The notes: generated by a model from the sequence alone, not told the origin. DNA of 43,800 nt from an uncultured Flavobacteriaceae bacterium (GCA_913044085.1 CAJWNW010000002.1:1-43800), one strand, 5' to 3'. Shown: positions 7,058-16,247, counted from the first letter of the stretch. Program-made: numbers and translations.

Positions 7058-8545
7058 ATGAGAATTATTTTTTCCATTTTTCTATTGCTCAGTTTTAATT
7101 TTGGGATCTCTCAAAATCTTAAGGTGGTTATTGACACCAGTATTACCACCAAGCATAAAACAGTTATCAAAGGTATTGAACTGGAATATATCGCAGAAAC
7201 AGGCATGCAGCCTGTTTGGAATAAAGAGGGCACTGCAATTGCCAGTTTATTCTACACTTATTACAGAAGAGACCATGTCAAAAACTCCAATAAACGTCCC
7301 ATTCTAATTTCTTTCAATGGTGGGCCAGGTTCGGCCTCTGTTTGGATGCACATGGCTTATACTGGTCCAAGAATTCTAAAGGTGGATGACGAAGGATACC
7401 CTGTTCAACCCTATGGTTTTAGAAGCAATCCAAATTCCATATTAGATGTCGCTGATATTGTGTTTGTCAATCCTGTAAATACAGCCTATTCACGGATGAT
7501 TCCCAATAAAGATGGAGAACTTCCAGACCGCAGTCAATTTTTTGGCATCAATGAAGATATTGCCTATTTGTCTGATTGGATCAACACCTTTATTTCAAGA
7601 AAAAACCGTTGGGAATCCCCAAAATATATCATTGGTGAAAGTTATGGTGGAACACGTGTTATGGGCCTTTCATTGGCGTTACAAGAAAATCAATGGATGT
7701 ACTTAAATGGTGTTATTTTAGTTTCTCCAGCAGATTACAAAACCTTACGTGTGGGCGGTCCTGTTGCCTCGGCACTAAACCTCCCCTATTACACGGCTAC
7801 TGCATGGTATCATGAAATGCTACCCGAAGTACTTCAATCCAAAGATCTTCTAGAAATATTACCAGAAGTTGAAGAGTACAGTATCAATACCCTCATGCCA
7901 GCATTGGCAAAAGGGGGCTTTATCAGCTCTGATGAAAAAATGGCTATAAGTCAAAAAATGGCGTATTATTCAGGCTTGAGTCAAAAATCAATTCTTCAGT
8001 ACAACTTGGATGTACCTACTTCCTTTTTTTGGAAAGAACTGTTGCGTGATAAAACAGGCCAAACCATTGGACGCTTAGATTCTCGCTATTTGGGAATTGA
8101 CAAAACAGAAGAAGGCTCTCGACCGGACTACAATGCAGAGCTCTCATCTTGGTTGCATTCTTTTACACCGGCGATTAATCACTACCTCAAAAAAGAGTTG
8201 AAATATAAAACGGACTTAAAATACAATATGTTTGGATCGGTGCGTCCATGGAACAATGACAATAACAATACAAGAGATAATTTACGCGCCGCCATGGCCC
8301 AAAATCCGTATTTAAAAGTCTTGAATCAATCGGGCTATTATGACGGCGCTACTACCTACTTTAGTGCCAAATACAACCTTTCACAAATTGACCCTAGCGG
8401 CAAAATGAAAGCACGTTTTATTTTTAAAGGATACAGAAGTGGCCATATGATGTATTTGAGAAAAGAAGACCTAATCCAATCCAATGAAGACATTAGAGCG
8501 TTTATAAAAGCATCTTCTGCAGATGGAAAAGCTGCTAAATACTGA
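7058..8545 (+). CDS. Secreted serine carboxypeptidase, peptidase family S10
   Basis: This 495-aa protein has a signal peptide (about residues 1-19, ending FGISQN) and the S10 alpha/beta-hydrolase layout. The oxyanion block is FNGGPGSASVW at 86-96, the nucleophile is Ser195 in GESYGG, the catalytic Asp is probably Asp429 in YYDGATTYF, and the His is His463 in RSGHMMY. S10 enzymes remove C-terminal residues from peptides, usually at acid pH, and are best known from yeast vacuoles and plants. The enzyme should act in the periplasm or outside the cell, in peptide nutrition. Its stop codon overlaps the next start by one base, so it is translationally coupled to the glycosyltransferase. Confidence 0.93.
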   Translation: MRIIFSIFLLLSFNFGISQNLKVVIDTSITTKHKTVIKGIELEYIAETGMQPVWNKEGTAIASLFYTYYRRDHVKNSNKRPILISFNGGPGSASVWMHMAYTGPRILKVDDEGYPVQPYGFRSNPNSILDVADIVFVNPVNTAYSRMIPNKDGELPDRSQFFGINEDIAYLSDWINTFISRKNRWESPKYIIGESYGGTRVMGLSLALQENQWMYLNGVILVSPADYKTLRVGGPVASALNLPYYTATAWYHEMLPEVLQSKDLLEILPEVEEYSINTLMPALAKGGFISSDEKMAISQKMAYYSGLSQKSILQYNLDVPTSFFWKELLRDKTGQTIGRLDSRYLGIDKTEEGSRPDYNAELSSWLHSFTPAINHYLKKELKYKTDLKYNMFGSVRPWNNDNNNTRDNLRAAMAQNPYLKVLNQSGYYDGATTYFSAKYNLSQIDPSGKMKARFIFKGYRSGHMMYLRKEDLIQSNEDIRAFIKASSADGKAAKY

Positions 8546-9552
8546 TGTCTGACGCCAAAGCCAGTATTCTAATACCATTTAAAAACACGGCAGCATACCT
8601 GCCAGCTTGTTTGGACTCCATTATAAATCAATCCTATAAAAACTGGGAAGTCCTAATTGTAGATGACAGTTCAACAGATCAAAGTCATGAAATTGTAAAG
8701 ACTTATGCGCAGCAGGATGCCAGAATAAGACTTTTGAAAAACAAAGGTGTTGGGATCATTGAGGCCCTGCAAACGGCCTATGCGCAGTCTACAGGAACAT
8801 TCATTACTAGAATGGATAGTGATGATATCATGGCTACCAATAAAATTGAATGTATGGTTGCTGATTTGAATTTAAAAGGGCCTGGATACATTGCCCTTGG
8901 TTTGGTACATTATTTTTCTGAAACTGGTATCAAAGAAGGATACAAACGTTACGAAAATTGGTTAAATAACCTAATTTCAAAAGGCACAAATTTCAATGAA
9001 ATTTACAAGGAATGTGTCATTCCATCGCCCTGTTGGATGGTGTGTCGAAGAGATTTTGAAAAAGTCAACGGGTTTAACTCCAATGTTTATCCCGAAGACT
9101 ACGACTTGGCCTTCCGCTTTTTTGAAAATGGATTGCAATGCATTCCTTCTGAAAATATTTTACACGCATGGCGAGATTATGAAGTACGCACATCACGCAC
9201 CGATAAAAATTATGCCGAGAATAGTTTTCTAGAACTTAAAATTCATTACTTTCTAAAACTCTCCTACGACCCATTAAAAACATTGGTCATTTGGGGAGCT
9301 GGAAAAAAAGGAAAAAAAATTGCAAGTCTACTTAAATTAAGAAAAATTCCTTTTGTGTGGATATGTGACAATCCAAAAAAAATTGGGAAAAAAATTTATA
9401 ATGAAAAATTAGAATCTTTTGAAAAACTTTTAGAAATTCCCAATTACCAGAGCATCGTCTCTGTTGCCAATCAAAATGCACAACATAATATTCTAACAAT
9501 TTTTAAAGCCCAAGGGAAACAAGCCATGACAGATTATTTCTTCTTTTGTTAA
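8545..9552 (+). CDS. Family 2 glycosyltransferase with C-terminal Rossmann-like domain
   Basis: This 335-aa protein has a GT-A fold family 2 transferase domain in the first 235 residues. It shows SILIPFKNTAAYL at 7-19, the nucleotide-contacting VDDSSTD at 39-45, the metal-binding DSDD at 91-94 and a YPEDYDLAFRF acceptor-site segment near 180. Residues 246-335 form a second module that opens with TLVIWGAGKKGKKIA (GxGxxG) and ends IVSVANQNA. This looks like a small nucleotide-binding domain of the kind found in sugar-editing proteins. The donor and acceptor are unknown. It overlaps the carboxypeptidase stop by one base, and a promoter for the next gene lies just past its 3' end. Confidence 0.88.
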   Translation: MSDAKASILIPFKNTAAYLPACLDSIINQSYKNWEVLIVDDSSTDQSHEIVKTYAQQDARIRLLKNKGVGIIEALQTAYAQSTGTFITRMDSDDIMATNKIECMVADLNLKGPGYIALGLVHYFSETGIKEGYKRYENWLNNLISKGTNFNEIYKECVIPSPCWMVCRRDFEKVNGFNSNVYPEDYDLAFRFFENGLQCIPSENILHAWRDYEVRTSRTDKNYAENSFLELKIHYFLKLSYDPLKTLVIWGAGKKGKKIASLLKLRKIPFVWICDNPKKIGKKIYNEKLESFEKLLEIPNYQSIVSVANQNAQHNILTIFKAQGKQAMTDYFFFC

Positions 9553-9574
9553 CAGATTTATTGCTTTATATTTG
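9545..9574 (+). promoter_or_regulatory. Promoter of the BatA gene
   Basis: The -33 TTTG at 9545-9548 and the -7 TATATTTG at 9567-9574 are 18 bases apart, close to the Bacteroidota consensus. It starts inside the end of the glycosyltransferase gene and lies 16 bases before the BatA start, so the BatA group can be transcribed on its own. Confidence 0.6.
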
Positions 9575-9590
9575 ACAAATATTTCTCTAT

Positions 9591-11507
9591 ATGCAATTTG
9601 CACTTCCAGAACTTCTTTATGCATTATTTGCACTGCTGATCCCAGTTTTGGTGCATTTGTTTCAATTGCGACGTTTTAAAGTTCAGAAATTTACAAACCT
9701 TGCTTTTTTAGAAAAAATCAGCGTACAAACTCGTCAAAGTTCTACGCTAAAAAAATGGTTGATTCTTTTGTTTCGGATGCTGGCATTGGCATGTATTATA
9801 CTAGCATTTACGCAGCCATTTACTTCAAATAAGAATGCTAAAAATGAACAGCCAGAATTGGTGATTTATTTAGACAATTCGTTTAGCATGGAAGCTTCAG
9901 GCCCAAAAGGCCCCCTGTTAAAACAAGCCATTCAAACCCTATTAACAGAACAAATTCCATTAGATAAAATTACAGTTTTTACAAATACAAAAACGTATTT
10001 AAACCGCAGCTCAAAAGATTTGAAAAGAGAGTTGACAGCAGTTAAATACTCAAAAAATCAGTTGGGGTTGGATGCGGTTTTGGCTAAAGGAGCTTTGTTA
10101 TTCACAAAAAACAAATCAGATCAAAAGTATTTTATTTTGATTTCTGATTTTCAGGGACAACAAGAGCAAATGAATCTAATTGAAAATTCAAATTATCAAT
10201 TATACCTCATACCCACAAAGCCCATCAGCAACAGCAATAGCTTTATTGAGGATGTTCAAATTGCGTCACAAATAGACAACTATGAACTTAAGGTCATTGG
10301 AAAAACAGTCAATGAAGAACAAGACAGCATTCAATTGAGCTTATACAATGGAGAAAAACTGATTGGAAAATCAATTTTAGAGCAATCTAAAGGTCTAAAA
10401 ACATCGTTTACAGTTCCAAAAAATGAATCCTTTACTGGAAAATTTGTTTTAGAAGACAATGGTTTGACATTCGATAATAAATTTTATTTTAACATTGATA
10501 AAGCCCCTAAAACATCCGTCCTATCCATCGGTGATGCCAGCCCCTACTACCTTGAAAGGATTTTTACAAAACCAGAATTTAATTACAATTTTTCGACCCT
10601 TCAATATGTGGATTATAAAATGCTTCAACAGCAAGATATGGTTGTAATTTCAGAACTTAGGCAACTTCCTAATACGCTTATCAATAACTTAAAATCATTT
10701 ATGAAATCTGGCGGAAGCGTACTTTTTATACCAGCAGTCAATGGGAATATAAATTCCTATAATTCCTTTTTGGATATTGAAAATCTAAAATTTAATTCGC
10801 TTTCTTCAAATGAAAAGAAGATAACTGATATAAATTTTGACCACCCTATTTTTGATGAGGCCTTTGAGAGAAGGGTTGAAAATTTTCAATACCCCAGGGT
10901 CAATAAACACTATAAAATTGACAATCAAGCCAAAACTTTGCTGACATTAGAAGACGGCAAGCCCTTTTTGCTACAAAAACAGCAATTATTTGTCTTTGCA
11001 GCCGCTATATCCAGCGAGAACTCAAACTTCACAAATTCTCCATTGATTGTACCCACGATTTTTGGTATTGGAAAATCAAGCTACAAACTTCCTAAATTAT
11101 ACTATAACCTAAGTCAAAAAAGTGAATTAGACTTGAATTATAGTCTCAAAAAGGAAGGCGTAGTAGAAATTACTCGTGGAAATAAAACATTTATCCCGTA
11201 TCAAACTAAACAAAACTCAAAACTTAGAATAATCTTTCAGGATTTACCAAAAATGGCAGGCCATTATGCTTTACATGATAAATCAGATACCCTATTGTAC
11301 TTAAGCTTTAATTACGATCGAAATGAGAGTAACCTGTATTATCCTAAAATTGAAAATTTCACCTCCATTGCGACATTTGATTCAATTAAGGCTTCACTAG
11401 AATCCTTAAAAAGTGGAGTAAATGTTAATGAATTATGGAAATGGTTTGTTATTTTTGCACTAATATTTTTGGCATTAGAAATGTTAATCCTAAAAATTTC
11501 TGAATGA
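9591..11507 (+). CDS. BatA/VWA-domain membrane protein
   Basis: This 638-aa protein starts with the BatA N-terminal module: two membrane helices at 7-24 and 56-74 around the basic loop HLFQLRRFKVQKF. A von Willebrand A domain follows, whose metal-site DxSxS is DNSFS at 95-99. A long beta-rich region, probably periplasmic, leads to a last membrane helix near 615-633. Members of this family occur in Bacteroides aerotolerance-type operons and in stand-alone form in flavobacteria; this copy is not next to BatB, BatC or a MoxR ATPase. It has its own promoter and overlaps the following gene by four bases (ATGA). A scaffold or envelope role is inferred. Confidence 0.88.
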   Translation: MQFALPELLYALFALLIPVLVHLFQLRRFKVQKFTNLAFLEKISVQTRQSSTLKKWLILLFRMLALACIILAFTQPFTSNKNAKNEQPELVIYLDNSFSMEASGPKGPLLKQAIQTLLTEQIPLDKITVFTNTKTYLNRSSKDLKRELTAVKYSKNQLGLDAVLAKGALLFTKNKSDQKYFILISDFQGQQEQMNLIENSNYQLYLIPTKPISNSNSFIEDVQIASQIDNYELKVIGKTVNEEQDSIQLSLYNGEKLIGKSILEQSKGLKTSFTVPKNESFTGKFVLEDNGLTFDNKFYFNIDKAPKTSVLSIGDASPYYLERIFTKPEFNYNFSTLQYVDYKMLQQQDMVVISELRQLPNTLINNLKSFMKSGGSVLFIPAVNGNINSYNSFLDIENLKFNSLSSNEKKITDINFDHPIFDEAFERRVENFQYPRVNKHYKIDNQAKTLLTLEDGKPFLLQKQQLFVFAAAISSENSNFTNSPLIVPTIFGIGKSSYKLPKLYYNLSQKSELDLNYSLKKEGVVEITRGNKTFIPYQTKQNSKLRIIFQDLPKMAGHYALHDKSDTLLYLSFNYDRNESNLYYPKIENFTSIATFDSIKASLESLKSGVNVNELWKWFVIFALIFLALEMLILKISE

Positions 11508-12760
11508 ATGCACTCATAAAATCGGCTTTAATTCTTGATAAAAAAAGTGATTTTCACAACAAAACTCAAGATATTTTAATTGAAGATGGCATCATTACAA
11601 ATATTGCAAATTCCTTAAAAAACACTAATAATTATCAGGTCATTCAATATGAAAACCTACACGTTTCTCAAGGTTGGTTTGACAGCAGTGTATGCTTTGG
11701 AGAGCCAGGATATGAAGTCCGAGAAACAATTAAAAATGGACTGGAAGTCGCCGCAAATTCTGGATTTACCGCTATCGCTCTGCAGCCCAATACTTACCCC
11801 GTAATGGACAGTCGATCGGCCGTAAATTACACCAAAACACAATCCAACAACACCGCAACTAGGCTTTTTCCTGTAGGGGCGTTGACCTTAGAGTCTAAAG
11901 GAGATCACTTGGCGGAAATTTTCGATATGAATCAGGCTGGAAGTATTGCCTTCGGTGATTATAAAGAATCAATTGACAATCCTAATATCTTAAAAATTGG
12001 ATTGCAATACGCCTCAAGTTTTGGAGGGCTTTTACAATCGTTTCCCCTAAACCGCCAACTTGCACAGTCTGGAGTTATGAATGAAAATATCAGCAGTACA
12101 AAGTTGGGACTCAAAGGGATTCCTGAACTGGCTGAAGCTTTACAAATTGCACGAGATTTGGATATCTTAGAGTATACTGGCGGTAAACTTCACGTTCCAA
12201 CAATTTCCACAGCTAAATCGGTTGAACTCATTAGAGCAGCCAAGGCTAAAGGTTTAAATGTGAGTTGCAGCGTAGCAATTCATAATTTAATATTCAAAGA
12301 CTCTGATATTGAAAATTACAACACAAATTTTAAAGTCAGTCCACCACTAAGAACACAAAAGGCTGTAGATGCGCTTATTGAGGGACTAGAAGATGGTAGC
12401 ATTGATATGGTAACCTCAGATCACAATCCGATAGCCATAGAAGATAAAAAAGTAGAGTTTGATTATGCAGCCTTTGGAACCATTGGCCTAGAAAGTGCAT
12501 TTGGTGCTTTAAACACAGTTTTCTCAACTCAAAAAGCAATTGAACTACTAACAAAAGGTAAAAATAGATTTGGTATAGAAAACACTGAAATTAAAGTTGG
12601 TAATCGATGTGATTTAACACTTTTTAATCCCAAAGGTTCTTACACTTTTGAAAACAAACACATCGGTTCAAAATCTAAAAATTCTATGTTTATTGGTAGT
12701 CAATTGAAAGGGTACGTGTATGGTGTTTTAGCCAATCATAAGATTCAAATGGCCCGTTAA
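11504..12760 (+). CDS. Dihydroorotase-like amidohydrolase lacking metal ligands (probably non-catalytic)
   Basis: This 418-aa protein aligns along its full length with type I dihydroorotases (GEPGYEVRETI, then LQPNTYPVMDS at 93-103 and VTSDHNPI). The metal-binding motif DxHxH, however, reads D60-S-S62-V-C64, so both histidines are gone, and the Arg of REPG is Gly66. A later His of the C-H-V-S type is also replaced (LHVPTIS). Such proteins cannot hold the binuclear zinc centre, so this is best read as a pseudo-dihydroorotase, perhaps structural or regulatory for pyrimidine synthesis as PyrC' is for aspartate carbamoyltransferase. It is translationally coupled to BatA by a 4-base overlap. Confidence 0.85.
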   Translation: MNALIKSALILDKKSDFHNKTQDILIEDGIITNIANSLKNTNNYQVIQYENLHVSQGWFDSSVCFGEPGYEVRETIKNGLEVAANSGFTAIALQPNTYPVMDSRSAVNYTKTQSNNTATRLFPVGALTLESKGDHLAEIFDMNQAGSIAFGDYKESIDNPNILKIGLQYASSFGGLLQSFPLNRQLAQSGVMNENISSTKLGLKGIPELAEALQIARDLDILEYTGGKLHVPTISTAKSVELIRAAKAKGLNVSCSVAIHNLIFKDSDIENYNTNFKVSPPLRTQKAVDALIEGLEDGSIDMVTSDHNPIAIEDKKVEFDYAAFGTIGLESAFGALNTVFSTQKAIELLTKGKNRFGIENTEIKVGNRCDLTLFNPKGSYTFENKHIGSKSKNSMFIGSQLKGYVYGVLANHKIQMAR

Positions 12761-12779
12761 TACCCTATTTTAATTCACT

Positions 12780-13094
12780 ATGAAATCTGAAAATTCTACT
12801 GCTTTCATAAGTTATCTCTACTTGCTGGGGCTTCTTATTGCCTATTTAAAAAACAAAACAAAAAAGAGCGTTGTTGTAAGTTTTCACATTAGACAATCGC
12901 TTGGACTTTGGCTTGGTTTCTTTATGCTAGGTTACCCTGTTGGAAGTTTTGATAGTTGGATGATTACACTGACTTTTTGGGCGAGTTTTACCGTTTTGAT
13001 TGTTTATGGAATTATTTCGGCAATGTCTGGATCTATGACTCCACTACCTTTGGTTGGAAAATTTTTTCAAAAAATGTTTAAAAATATCTACTAG
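12780..13094 (+). CDS. Small membrane protein, DUF4870/Tic20-like
   Basis: This 104-aa protein has three hydrophobic segments, at about residues 8-23, 40-56 and 62-84. A conserved-looking FHIRQSLGLWL block opens the second, recalling the FHxRQ motif of DUF4870/Tic20-like membrane proteins. No catalytic motif is visible. It sits 19 bases after the dihydroorotase-like gene and 2 bases before the esterase gene, so it belongs to the same transcript. The function is unknown. Confidence 0.7.
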   Translation: MKSENSTAFISYLYLLGLLIAYLKNKTKKSVVVSFHIRQSLGLWLGFFMLGYPVGSFDSWMITLTFWASFTVLIVYGIISAMSGSMTPLPLVGKFFQKMFKNIY

Positions 13095-13096
13095 TC

Positions 13097-13750
13097 ATGT
13101 CCAAGTTACTCCCACTGGTATCGGTTGTTCGGCCATCATGTCTGAAAAATAAAGCCCCACTATTAATTCTTTTACACGGCTATGGTAGCAATGAAAATGA
13201 CTTGTTTTCATTTGCCGCTGAACTTCCAAAAGAACTATGTGTCATCGCACTACGTGCCCCCTATGGCTTACAACCCTATGGATATGCCTGGTATGCTATA
13301 AATTTTGATACCGATCAAAACAAATGGAATGATGTAGGGCAAGCCAAGAAATCCATGGCCATCATTATGAGTTGCATAAACAACGTGCAATCTTTATATG
13401 GTACCGATCCTTCAAATGTGAGTTTATTAGGATTTAGCCAGGGTTGTATTTTGAGTATTGCCTTGGCTTTAAACCATCCTGAAGAGTTTAAGAATATCAT
13501 TGGATTAAGTGGATACGTTTGTAAAGAATTTTTAGACGACCCTAAAGACGAAAAAGCCTACAAACACTTAAATTTTTATTGTTCGCATGGGAGTTCGGAT
13601 CAAGTCATTCCTGTGGAATGGGCTCGAGAGACACCAAAACATTTGGAAAGCCTGGGCATCAAAAACCACTACAGTGAATTTCCTGTTGGACACGGGGTGG
13701 CATCAGAAAACTTTTTTGAATTCAAACAATGGCTGACAGACCGGATTTAA
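13097..13750 (+). CDS. Carboxylesterase/phospholipase-type alpha/beta hydrolase
   Basis: This 217-aa protein matches the carboxylesterase/acyl-protein-thioesterase group. It has the oxyanion turn LLHGYGSNENDL at 25-36, the nucleophile Ser114 in GFSQG, Asp168 in GSSDQVIP and His199 in VGHGV, giving a complete triad. There is no signal peptide, so it should be cytosolic and hydrolyse small esters, lysophospholipids or thioesters. It is the last gene of the plus-strand run; a convergent two-gene minus-strand unit follows after 12 bases. Confidence 0.92.
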   Translation: MSKLLPLVSVVRPSCLKNKAPLLILLHGYGSNENDLFSFAAELPKELCVIALRAPYGLQPYGYAWYAINFDTDQNKWNDVGQAKKSMAIIMSCINNVQSLYGTDPSNVSLLGFSQGCILSIALALNHPEEFKNIIGLSGYVCKEFLDDPKDEKAYKHLNFYCSHGSSDQVIPVEWARETPKHLESLGIKNHYSEFPVGHGVASENFFEFKQWLTDRI

Positions 13751-13762
13751 AAGCAATAGCAA

Positions 13763-13936
13763 CTAATCCTTTTGTGCTTTTAATGCAGTGTTTTCAGTTT
13801 CTAATTTTTCGATTTTCATTTTAAAAACTTCGATGTCATTTTCATATTTTTCTATAATTCGCATCGAATTAACGTATTGAAAAACAACCAATAAAACAGT
13901 AAAAACAAGGGCATATATAAGAAACTTCGATTTCAT
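13763..13936 (-). CDS. 57-aa single-pass membrane protein with coiled coil
   Basis: A 58-codon frame begins with ATG at 13934-13936 and ends with TAG at 13763-13765. Residues 4-22 are a membrane helix (KFLIYALVFTVLLVVFQYV) and residues 25-55 are a charged heptad-like coiled coil (MRIIEKYENDIEVFKMKIEK and on). It starts one base after the stop of the metallo-hydrolase gene on the same strand, so the two are surely co-transcribed. The spacing, A-rich start context and coherent topology argue that it is real. The layout recalls FtsB/FtsL-like proteins, but nothing specific links it to cell division. The function is unknown. Confidence 0.75.
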   Translation of the reverse strand: MKSKFLIYALVFTVLLVVFQYVNSMRIIEKYENDIEVFKMKIEKLETENTALKAQKD

Positions 13937-13937
13937 T

Positions 13938-14699
13938 TTATAAAGATATATTTAATTCATCATAGGCCAGAAAAACATTTTCAGGCAGGGTTTTTTGAAC
14001 GTCATCATGGAATCCCATGTGGTGGCTTATATGGGTCAGATAGGCTTTTTTAGGCTTGACTCGGTCAATAAAAGCCAAAGCCTCCTCCAAATTAAAATGT
14101 GATAAATGCGGCTCTAAACGCAACGCATTAATAACCAAAACCTCCAAATTTTCCAATTTTTTTACTTCTTCATTAGCAATTGTTTTGGCATCAGTGATAT
14201 AAGCAAAATCTTCTATTCTAAATCCAAATACCGGAAGCTTATGGTGGTATACTTTTACTGGAGTGATTTCCTTGTCTCCTATAAAAAAAGAAATATTTTC
14301 AATGGTATGAACATCCAAAGTTAAGACTCCTGGATATTTATTTTCAGTTTGAAATATATAACCAAAACGTTTTTTTAAAGCCGATACAACACGAGTATGA
14401 GCATAGACAGGAATATTGCCCTGACGAAAATAAAAAGGCCTCAGATCGTCAATACCAGCCGTGTGATCACTGTGTTCATGAGTAAATAAAACTGCATCTA
14501 TACGGCTGCAATTTGTACGTAACAATTGTTGTCTAAAATCGGGACCACAATCAATTAAAAGGGTTGAACTCTCCCATTCTAAAAGCACGGATACTCTCAA
14601 ACGCTTATCTTTGGGGTTTTTACTCAGACAAACAGGATGAGTGCTTCCAATAATCGGAATGCCTTGAGAAGTTCCAGTCCCTAAAAATGTAATTTTCAA
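13938..14699 (-). CDS. Metallo-beta-lactamase-fold phosphodiesterase, PhnP-like
   Basis: This 253-aa protein starts with GTGTSQGIPIIG (residues 7-18), the hallmark of the PhnP/tRNase Z-like branch. Its metal motif is THEHSDHTAGIDDL (His74, His76, Asp78, His79), with further ligands in ITDAKTI and LTHISHHMG. PhnP acts on cyclic phosphodiesters in phosphonate breakdown. No other phosphonate gene is nearby, so the substrate here is probably a different small phosphodiester. Cys24, in a loop where PhnP relatives often carry zinc ligands, may help bind a structural zinc. A 57-aa membrane protein follows one base downstream. Confidence 0.88.
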   Translation of the reverse strand: MKITFLGTGTSQGIPIIGSTHPVCLSKNPKDKRLRVSVLLEWESSTLLIDCGPDFRQQLLRTNCSRIDAVLFTHEHSDHTAGIDDLRPFYFRQGNIPVYAHTRVVSALKKRFGYIFQTENKYPGVLTLDVHTIENISFFIGDKEITPVKVYHHKLPVFGFRIEDFAYITDAKTIANEEVKKLENLEVLVINALRLEPHLSHFNLEEALAFIDRVKPKKAYLTHISHHMGFHDDVQKTLPENVFLAYDELNISL

Positions 14700-14735
14700 G
14701 CGGTTGTAAATTTTAGTAAAAATAATGTATTTTTT

Positions 14736-14765
14736 TTTGCAGCCTTGCTTAAAGTTATAACTTTG
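14736..14765 (+). promoter_or_regulatory. Strong Bacteroidota-type promoter
   Basis: TTTG at 14736-14739 and TAACTTTG at 14758-14765, 18 bases apart, match the -33/-7 consensus closely. The start codon at 14796 is 30 bases further on. Confidence 0.65.
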
Positions 14766-14795
14766 TAGTATCTCAAAAAACTACAATTAGTAAAG

Positions 14796-16247
14796 ATGGA
14801 AATAACACTCAAAGGTGATGCTCAAATGAAAAGCGTGCCGTCTCTGAAGGATAAAGCTTTACGAATTAACCTCAACGAAAATATTTACGGAACATTTGCT
14901 GAAATTGGCGCTGGTCAAGAAACAGTTCGCCACTTCTTTAGAGCGGGAGGGGCTTCAGGTACCATTGCAAAGGCCATGTCGGCTTACGATAAATCTTTTA
15001 GTGATGCCATTTACGGTATTGAAGACGACCGCCGCTATGTTACTGAGGACCGGCTTAGAAAAATGTTAGCCCTCGAAGTTCGGCTTATTGAAGAACGCAT
15101 TTCTAGAGAAGACAATCCCAATAAAATGTTCTTTAGTTATGCGAATACCGTAACAACAATTGATTTTGCCAAGCGGTACAAAGGCCATGGTTGGGTCGGA
15201 ATAAGGTATCAGATCGATCCCAATGAACCCTACAACGAAATCATTCTACACTTGCGTTTTAAAGAAAGTGATGCGCGTCTTCAGCAAGAAACCTTGGGTA
15301 AATTAGGGACCAATCTCATTTATGGTGCCTTTTACAAGCACAATCAACCCAAAAAACTTTTGCGCTATCTATATGATCATTTAAGCAAAGATCAGTTAGA
15401 GATTGATACCATTAATTTTTCGGGACCTATATTCAAAGAAGTTGACAACAGGCTGATGAGCCTACAACTTGTCAAAAACGGGATGACCGATGCAGTAATG
15501 TTTGCTCCCGATGGAAACAACGTTTTACCGGCACGAATTCTCTATAAAAAAAATATCTTGGCTTTCAGAGGGAGCTTTAGGCCTGTGACCAGTGTCAATG
15601 TGGATATGTACGAAAACTCCTTTGAGATGTTTAAAAAAGAAAACAAAGTAGATCCTGACAATACGAAAGTTGTATTTGAAATTACCTTATCAAATTTGAG
15701 AGCTTCAGGTGGTGAGATTGATGAACAAGATTTCATGGACCGCGCAAGATTACTTTGTTCACTTGGGCAAACGGTTATGATTTCAAACTTTCAAGAATAC
15801 TATAAGTTGGTAGAATATTTCAGTTTATACTCAAAAAAGCGAATGGCATTGTCTATGGGGGTTAATAACCTCATTGATATTTTTGATCAAAAATACTATC
15901 GCCATCTAAGCGGCGGTATTTTAGAGGCCTTTGGGAAATTATTTCACAAAGATTTGAAAGTATATCTTTATCCTATGCTAGGCGAAGATGGTAAACTGAT
16001 TACAAGTGATAATTTAAAAGTGCATCCCAGAATGAAGGAATTATATAAGTTCTTTAAATACACAGGAAAACTTGTCGACATACAAAACTACAACCCCGAA
16101 ATTTTAAATATTTTTTCTCGAAAAGTTCTAAAGATGATTAATTCCGGGATGGAAGGCTGGGAACCATTGTTGCCAACAGTAGTTTCTAATATGATTAAAG
16201 AACAGCAACTGTTTGGTTATCCAAAAAAGGAAGTGGAAATCAAATAA
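14796..16247 (+). CDS. Conserved protein of unknown function, cytosolic
   Basis: This 483-aa protein has no signal peptide and no membrane helix. It has several strongly conserved-looking blocks: NENIYGTFAEIGAGQETVRH near residues 28-47, FFRAGGASGTIAKAMSAYDK near 48-67, and HGWVGIRYQIDP, RGSFRPVTSVNVDM and ALSMGVNNLIDIFDQ later. I recall relatives in Bacteroidota databases under misleading labels such as TonB-dependent receptor or nicotinate-nucleotide adenylyltransferase. I see neither a barrel nor a nucleotidyltransferase HxGH motif, so I assign no function. An alternative start at 14826 would drop ten residues. It is monocistronic behind a good promoter, which suggests steady expression. 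Confidence 0.75.
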   Translation: MEITLKGDAQMKSVPSLKDKALRINLNENIYGTFAEIGAGQETVRHFFRAGGASGTIAKAMSAYDKSFSDAIYGIEDDRRYVTEDRLRKMLALEVRLIEERISREDNPNKMFFSYANTVTTIDFAKRYKGHGWVGIRYQIDPNEPYNEIILHLRFKESDARLQQETLGKLGTNLIYGAFYKHNQPKKLLRYLYDHLSKDQLEIDTINFSGPIFKEVDNRLMSLQLVKNGMTDAVMFAPDGNNVLPARILYKKNILAFRGSFRPVTSVNVDMYENSFEMFKKENKVDPDNTKVVFEITLSNLRASGGEIDEQDFMDRARLLCSLGQTVMISNFQEYYKLVEYFSLYSKKRMALSMGVNNLIDIFDQKYYRHLSGGILEAFGKLFHKDLKVYLYPMLGEDGKLITSDNLKVHPRMKELYKFFKYTGKLVDIQNYNPEILNIFSRKVLKMINSGMEGWEPLLPTVVSNMIKEQQLFGYPKKEVEIK

